From Phycisphaera sp. (GTDB lineage: Bacteria; Planctomycetota; Phycisphaerae; Phycisphaerales; Zrk34), in contig WGMA01000081.1 of assembly GCA_016125285.1 (NCBI GenBank), forward strand, positions 1 through 53,367: a DNA stretch of 53,367 nucleotides, written 5' to 3'. The notes under the pieces are model-generated. The model did not search any database and was not told where the DNA came from. It saw only the letters and a list, made by a program, of their open reading frames with translations. Below are positions 50,183-53,367 of the stretch, in pieces. Positions within the stretch are counted from its first letter, which is position 1. Each line of letters opens with the position of its first letter. A program made the translations under genes and the position numbers.

Positions 50183-52123
50183 TTACTTCGCGACCTTCGG
50201 TACGTCCTGCACCTGCCAGTCGGTCTTGCCGTCGAGGTAGAGCAGGTACTGCGACGCGGCGCTGATCAGGTGCGCGTACCCGCCGGACTCGCTGATGGTG
50301 TCCCACGTGGCGCCGTTGTAGTGGCCGAGGTTCTGGCCGAGCGACAGCGGCACGAAGCCGGAGTCGTTGACGACGTCGCGCCACGTGCTCAGGCCGACGG
50401 TCAGCTCGTTGAGCAGCGCCGCCTCGACGTCTTCGCGTGTGCTCATCGCGTAGAAGTTGCGGGGCTCGCCCGTGCCGACCGCCAGCGAGTACCGGCCGTG
50501 CTCAACGCCGTTGAGCCACTCCTGCTGACCGTTGATCACGGTGAACGGCACGTAGACCTCGAACGTGAACGCGTCGCCGTCGCCCTTGACGACCGACTTG
50601 TCGTACAGCATGTCCTGCGACCTGTAGTTCACGACCGACGCGTCGCCCTCGCGGTTGATGCGGATCTTGGTTTCGCGGCCCTTGCCATCGGGCAGCGAGA
50701 ACACGCTCAGCCACGCCGACGTCCGCGCCGCGCCCTGCACGTAAAAGCCCTTGTGATCCATCACGACGCGCGCGGTCATGCCGCTGGCCTCGACGGGCTT
50801 CGAGTACGTGTCGTCGGCGACGCCGTCGACGTCGGGGGATTTCGAGGCGATCCGCACGAGCAGATCGTCGGCGAACTGTTTGTGGTAGCGGTCCTCCCAG
50901 GCGTCGGGGAACGCCTTGAGCGCCTGCAGCGCCAACGCCGTGAGCACCATCGTCTGCGGTCCCATGCGCGAGCCGAACGCCCACTTCGGCTGCAGCGAGC
51001 GGTAGGGTTCGGGCCTGCCGTTGGCGAAGGCGAAGCTGTAGTGCTCGTCGCGGTTGAACCCGGCGGGGGCGCCGCGGCCGTCCCACCAGTAGCGGTACAG
51101 CCAGGGCAGCGTGACCGCGGGGTAGATCACGTGCATGGCCGTCTCGCGCGTGAGCCCGCCGTCGCGCGCCACGAGCATGTGGTAGTCGTACATCTGCCCG
51201 TCGACGAAGCCGGGCGCGGTGCGCGGCTTGTCGGTGTCGTAGGCGTAGAGCGAGTAGGTGTAGTCGTCGCGGCCAGGCTCCCACGCGCCGGGGCCGACGC
51301 CGGCCAGCAGCGTCGCGTCGCCGTTCGTCAGGCCCGCCGCGGCCTTGCACATCGGCACGGCGCCGGCCTTCGTGTCCGTGCGCGACTTGTTCAGATTCAT
51401 CGCGGCCTCGGCGATGCGATCCTCACGCAGCACCAGCCACGTGTCCATCAGCATCACCGCCAGGTCCTGCGCCATGTGATTCGAGCAACCCAGCGAGAAG
51501 CCGTTGAGCGCGAACTTGCTCTGATCCTTCTTCGCCAGCGCGTCGTAGTCGACGCACTCGTAGGGGTGCTTGCCGTTGAGCTTCTGCCATTCCAGCTCGA
51601 TGCTCATCGACGCGCCGTCGTCCCACCAGTACGGCACGAAGCCCTTTTCGCCCGCGTAACGGTGCGACTTTTCGAACCTGCGATTTGTCGGCGCGAGCTT
51701 CGCGTCCTTCAGGCCGTCGGCGAACAGTTCGTCAGAGTGGTTGAGCATGTTGGTGTAAAAGGGCACCTGGTACTTCGTGAGGAAGTCGCGGTAATACGCG
51801 TCGCCGGTGGCGCGGAACGCGTGCGACATCGCCATGGCGTACCACGCGCCGTCGTGCATCGTGTCGAGCGCCTCGCCCTGCAGCCACTGGCCGTACCGGC
51901 CGATCTTCGCGGTGTCGACGTATTCGTAGACCATGCCGAACTGCGGCGAGTCCTTGTCGGACTTGAGGTGGTTCTTCTCGACGTACGTCGCGAGCTTCTT
52001 CATGAACGCCTCGACGTCGCCGCGCGGCAGCGACGCCGACTGAGCCGACGCGACGGTCGTGATTATCAGCAGGGTGGCAACGGACGCAACGGATACGGAC
52101 GAACGGTGATGTGTGCGATTCAT
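50183..52123 (-). CDS. Large secreted protein, family not recognised
   Basis: 646 residues from ATG 52123, with a signal peptide (SVSVASVATLLIITTVASAQ). The N-terminal ~400 residues are helical and rich in aromatic and acidic residues (ALDTMHDGAWYAMAMSHAFR, YYRDFLTKYQVPFYTNML, YWWDDGASMSIELEWQKL), a look shared with alpha/alpha-toroid glycosidases and lyases. The last ~200 are beta-rich (VLMDHKGFYVQGAART-like, VPFTVINGQQEWLNG). No motif allows a family assignment; polysaccharide binding or cleavage is a guess from composition and from the sugar-active genes nearby. Confidence 0.8.
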   Translation of the reverse strand: MNRTHHRSSVSVASVATLLIITTVASAQSASLPRGDVEAFMKKLATYVEKNHLKSDKDSPQFGMVYEYVDTAKIGRYGQWLQGEALDTMHDGAWYAMAMSHAFRATGDAYYRDFLTKYQVPFYTNMLNHSDELFADGLKDAKLAPTNRRFEKSHRYAGEKGFVPYWWDDGASMSIELEWQKLNGKHPYECVDYDALAKKDQSKFALNGFSLGCSNHMAQDLAVMLMDTWLVLREDRIAEAAMNLNKSRTDTKAGAVPMCKAAAGLTNGDATLLAGVGPGAWEPGRDDYTYSLYAYDTDKPRTAPGFVDGQMYDYHMLVARDGGLTRETAMHVIYPAVTLPWLYRYWWDGRGAPAGFNRDEHYSFAFANGRPEPYRSLQPKWAFGSRMGPQTMVLTALALQALKAFPDAWEDRYHKQFADDLLVRIASKSPDVDGVADDTYSKPVEASGMTARVVMDHKGFYVQGAARTSAWLSVFSLPDGKGRETKIRINREGDASVVNYRSQDMLYDKSVVKGDGDAFTFEVYVPFTVINGQQEWLNGVEHGRYSLAVGTGEPRNFYAMSTREDVEAALLNELTVGLSTWRDVVNDSGFVPLSLGQNLGHYNGATWDTISESGGYAHLISAASQYLLYLDGKTDWQVQDVPKVAK

Positions 52124-52189
52124 GCCGACATGATAACGTAGCCTGCCGCGGCGGTGCACCCGTCGCCGCGCCGCGAACGGTGACACGCC

Positions 52190-52789
52190 ATGCCCGACTA
52201 TCACGTCAAACGCTGCTTCGTCGCGATCTGGCCGGACGACGTCGTGCGCGCCGATCTCGACGACCTGACCGACGCGATCGAGATCCCCGGCATGCGCGCC
52301 ACGCCGGGCGATCAGCGGCACATCACCGTCAAGTTCCTCGGCGACGTGGAGGACCCGAAGCTGCCTGGTGTCATCGACGCCGTGCGCCGGGCCGCGGAGG
52401 GCGTGGGCGTGTTCGACGTGGAGGTGACGGGCGTGACGTATCTGCCCGACCGTCGCCGACCGCGTGCGTTCGCCGCGACGATCGCGCCGTGCGCCCCGCT
52501 GCAGCGGCTGTTCAACCAGATGGAGGACGCGATGGCCGCGGTAGGGTTCCGCCGCGAGGGTCGAGCGTACCATCCGCACATCACGCTCGGCCGGTTCAAG
52601 AAGCCGCGCGGCGGGGGGCGTGTCCGCGGTCGTCACCAGCCGGTCGTGGCGTCGGGCGATCTGCCGGGGGTCAACGAGCTTGACCTGGCCGCGACGGGGT
52701 TCACCGCGGATCGCGTGCTGCTCATCCAGTCGTCGCTGGATTCGACCGGCCCGACCTACACCCCGCTGGCCGAAGTCCCGCTGGGCTGA
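52190..52789 (+). CDS. thpR: RNA 2',3'-cyclic phosphodiesterase (2'-5' RNA ligase family)
   Basis: 199 residues. Both catalytic HxTx motifs of the 2H phosphoesterase fold are present: HITVKFLGD near residue 44 and HPHITLGRFK near residue 128. CFVAIWPDDVVRADL at the start and a basic linker (KPRGGGRVRGRHQ) fit. It opens cyclic phosphates on RNA or tRNA ends. Confidence 0.92.
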   Translation: MPDYHVKRCFVAIWPDDVVRADLDDLTDAIEIPGMRATPGDQRHITVKFLGDVEDPKLPGVIDAVRRAAEGVGVFDVEVTGVTYLPDRRRPRAFAATIAPCAPLQRLFNQMEDAMAAVGFRREGRAYHPHITLGRFKKPRGGGRVRGRHQPVVASGDLPGVNELDLAATGFTADRVLLIQSSLDSTGPTYTPLAEVPLG

Positions 52790-52874
52790 CTCGTTGCCGC
52801 GATCCGGCCGGCGGACAAAATCACCGCAGGGACATTGCCAAACGGCGAGCGACTTCATAGAGTATTCCGCTCAC

Positions 52875-52948
52875 GCCACCCTAGCTCAGCTGGTCAGAGC
52901 GGCGCTTTCGTAAAGCGCAGGTCGTGGGTTCGAATCCCATGGGTGGCT
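52875..52948 (+). tRNA. tRNA-Thr (anticodon CGT)
   Basis: Clover-leaf complete: acceptor stem GCCACCC with GGGTGGC, D-arm GCTC/GAGC, anticodon stem GCGCT/AGCGC with loop TTCGTAA giving anticodon CGT (codon ACG, Thr), T-arm GTGGG-TTCGAAT-CCCAT, discriminator T. CCA is not encoded. A T-run and TTCTTCCC follow. Confidence 0.97.
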
Positions 52949-53078
52949 TTTTCTTCCCAATCAGGACAATCTGTACGTCTGGCCCGATCGGCGGTGTGAC
53001 GCCGGCCCCGGGGCGCTATCGGTGTGGTATGTAATGTGTGACACAGCAGATGGGGCGGGGCCTGTCGGCGGGCAATAT

Positions 53079-53093
53079 ATGAAATGTTCATAA
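53079..53093. promoter_or_regulatory. Perfect 6+3+6 palindrome upstream of the adhesin gene
   Basis: TATGAA, ATG, TTCATA lies 105 bases before ATG 53198, in an AT-rich region unlike its surroundings. It could bind a dimeric regulator. A small hairpin (53140-53155) also lies between it and the start. Confidence 0.4.
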
Positions 53094-53197
53094 AAAGAGT
53101 TTCCGTAAATCGCTTTGGTGAAGTAAACTTCTAAAAATATCGCCTCGCCAGGCGAAGGGGAAAGAAACTCGATCTGGAAGGGATTCGGGAGTCACTT

Positions 53198-53367
53198 ATG
53201 AAACTTGTCCGCCGTACGCGTCGTGCCACACGGGTGGCTGTTATCGGCCTGAGTATCACCGCGTTGCTGATGAACATGGCGGGCCCGGCGCTGGCTGCGC
53301 CGCGGGGCGGGCAGACCGTCCGCGGCGACGTCGACATCCAGCAGTCGGGCGCCGCGACGACGATCCG
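53198..53367 (+). CDS. Start of a filamentous-haemagglutinin-like secreted adhesin (truncated by window edge)
   Basis: 56 codons are visible. ATG 53198 has GGGAG upstream. The signal peptide is long (VAVIGLSITALLMNMAGPALA). The mature start APRGGQTVRGDVDIQQSGAA matches the opening strands of the two-partner-secretion (TPS) haemagglutination-activity domain. The remainder lies outside the window; a matching TpsB transporter is not in view. Confidence 0.65.
   Translation, partial: MKLVRRTRRATRVAVIGLSITALLMNMAGPALAAPRGGQTVRGDVDIQQSGAATTI

Noticed and set aside
52949-53197. Riboswitch upstream of the adhesin
   Set aside because: A hairpin and palindrome are visible, but no motif of a known riboswitch class could be matched.

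Overview
The window is high-GC, densely packed bacterial DNA that reads as a planctomycete, probably near class Phycisphaerae. The basis is family content: a PSCyt1/PSCyt2/PSD1 cytochrome protein next to a Tat-exported DUF1501 protein and a formylglycine sulfatase, DUF1080 and ThuA-type secreted proteins, many signal peptides, and intergenic heptanucleotide arrays. The taxonomic placement is inference; no rRNA gene is present.

Layout. 1-5.9 kb: the tail of an unidentified gene, a shared terminator, an ABC-F ATPase (Uup type) and bifunctional PutA. 6.0-10.4 kb: divergent secreted DUF1080 and ThuA/beta-propeller proteins. 10.4-11.5 kb: two small cytoplasmic genes. 11.6-16.4 kb: a five-gene TonB energy-transduction operon of the TtpC kind (DUF3450, ExbB/TtpC, ExbD, TonB, TPR) behind a good sigma-70-like promoter. 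16.5-21 kb: a divergent sugar-acid module (GntP permease; IlvD/Edd dehydratase and DapA-type aldolase). 21-22.7 kb: membrane VWA and ExbD-like proteins. 22.7-24.2 kb: fructosamine-kinase-like protein and low-molecular-weight phosphatase. 24.3-26.5 kb: ECF sigma factor, membrane anti-sigma-like protein and secreted PDZ protein. 27-30.6 kb: rpmB, rpsU, rsfS, panD and a sensor histidine kinase. 30.8-36.5 kb: rsmB, small proteins, a kinase-fold/HAD pair and an IclR regulator. 36.7-44.1 kb: the PSD1 fusion, DUF1501 protein and sulfatase. 44.2-46.7 kb: a lipoprotein hydrolase and a GluR0-like ligand-gated channel. 47-50 kb: gltX, EVE-domain protein and PfkB kinase. 50.2-53.4 kb: a secreted protein of unknown function, thpR, tRNA-Thr(CGT) and the start of a filamentous-haemagglutinin-like adhesin.

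How the genes work together. The clearest functional sets are the proton-motive-force transducer (11.7-16.4 kb), aldonate uptake, dehydration and cleavage (16.5-21 kb), an ECF envelope-response unit (24.3-26.5 kb), a translation and pantothenate block (27.1-28.9 kb), and a secreted degradation/oxidation operon facing an IclR gene (35.7-44.1 kb).

The most unusual signals are not protein families. (1) A 331-nt non-genic element occurs twice in opposite orientation (26713-27043 and 46674-47004), gapless and strongly conserved, ending in heptamer arrays. (2) Heptanucleotide arrays of four sequence types sit in intergenic gaps, three times as inverted pairs. (3) The middle kilobase of gltX has about 47-48% GC inside a gene whose ends are about 67-73%, which points to a mosaic allele.
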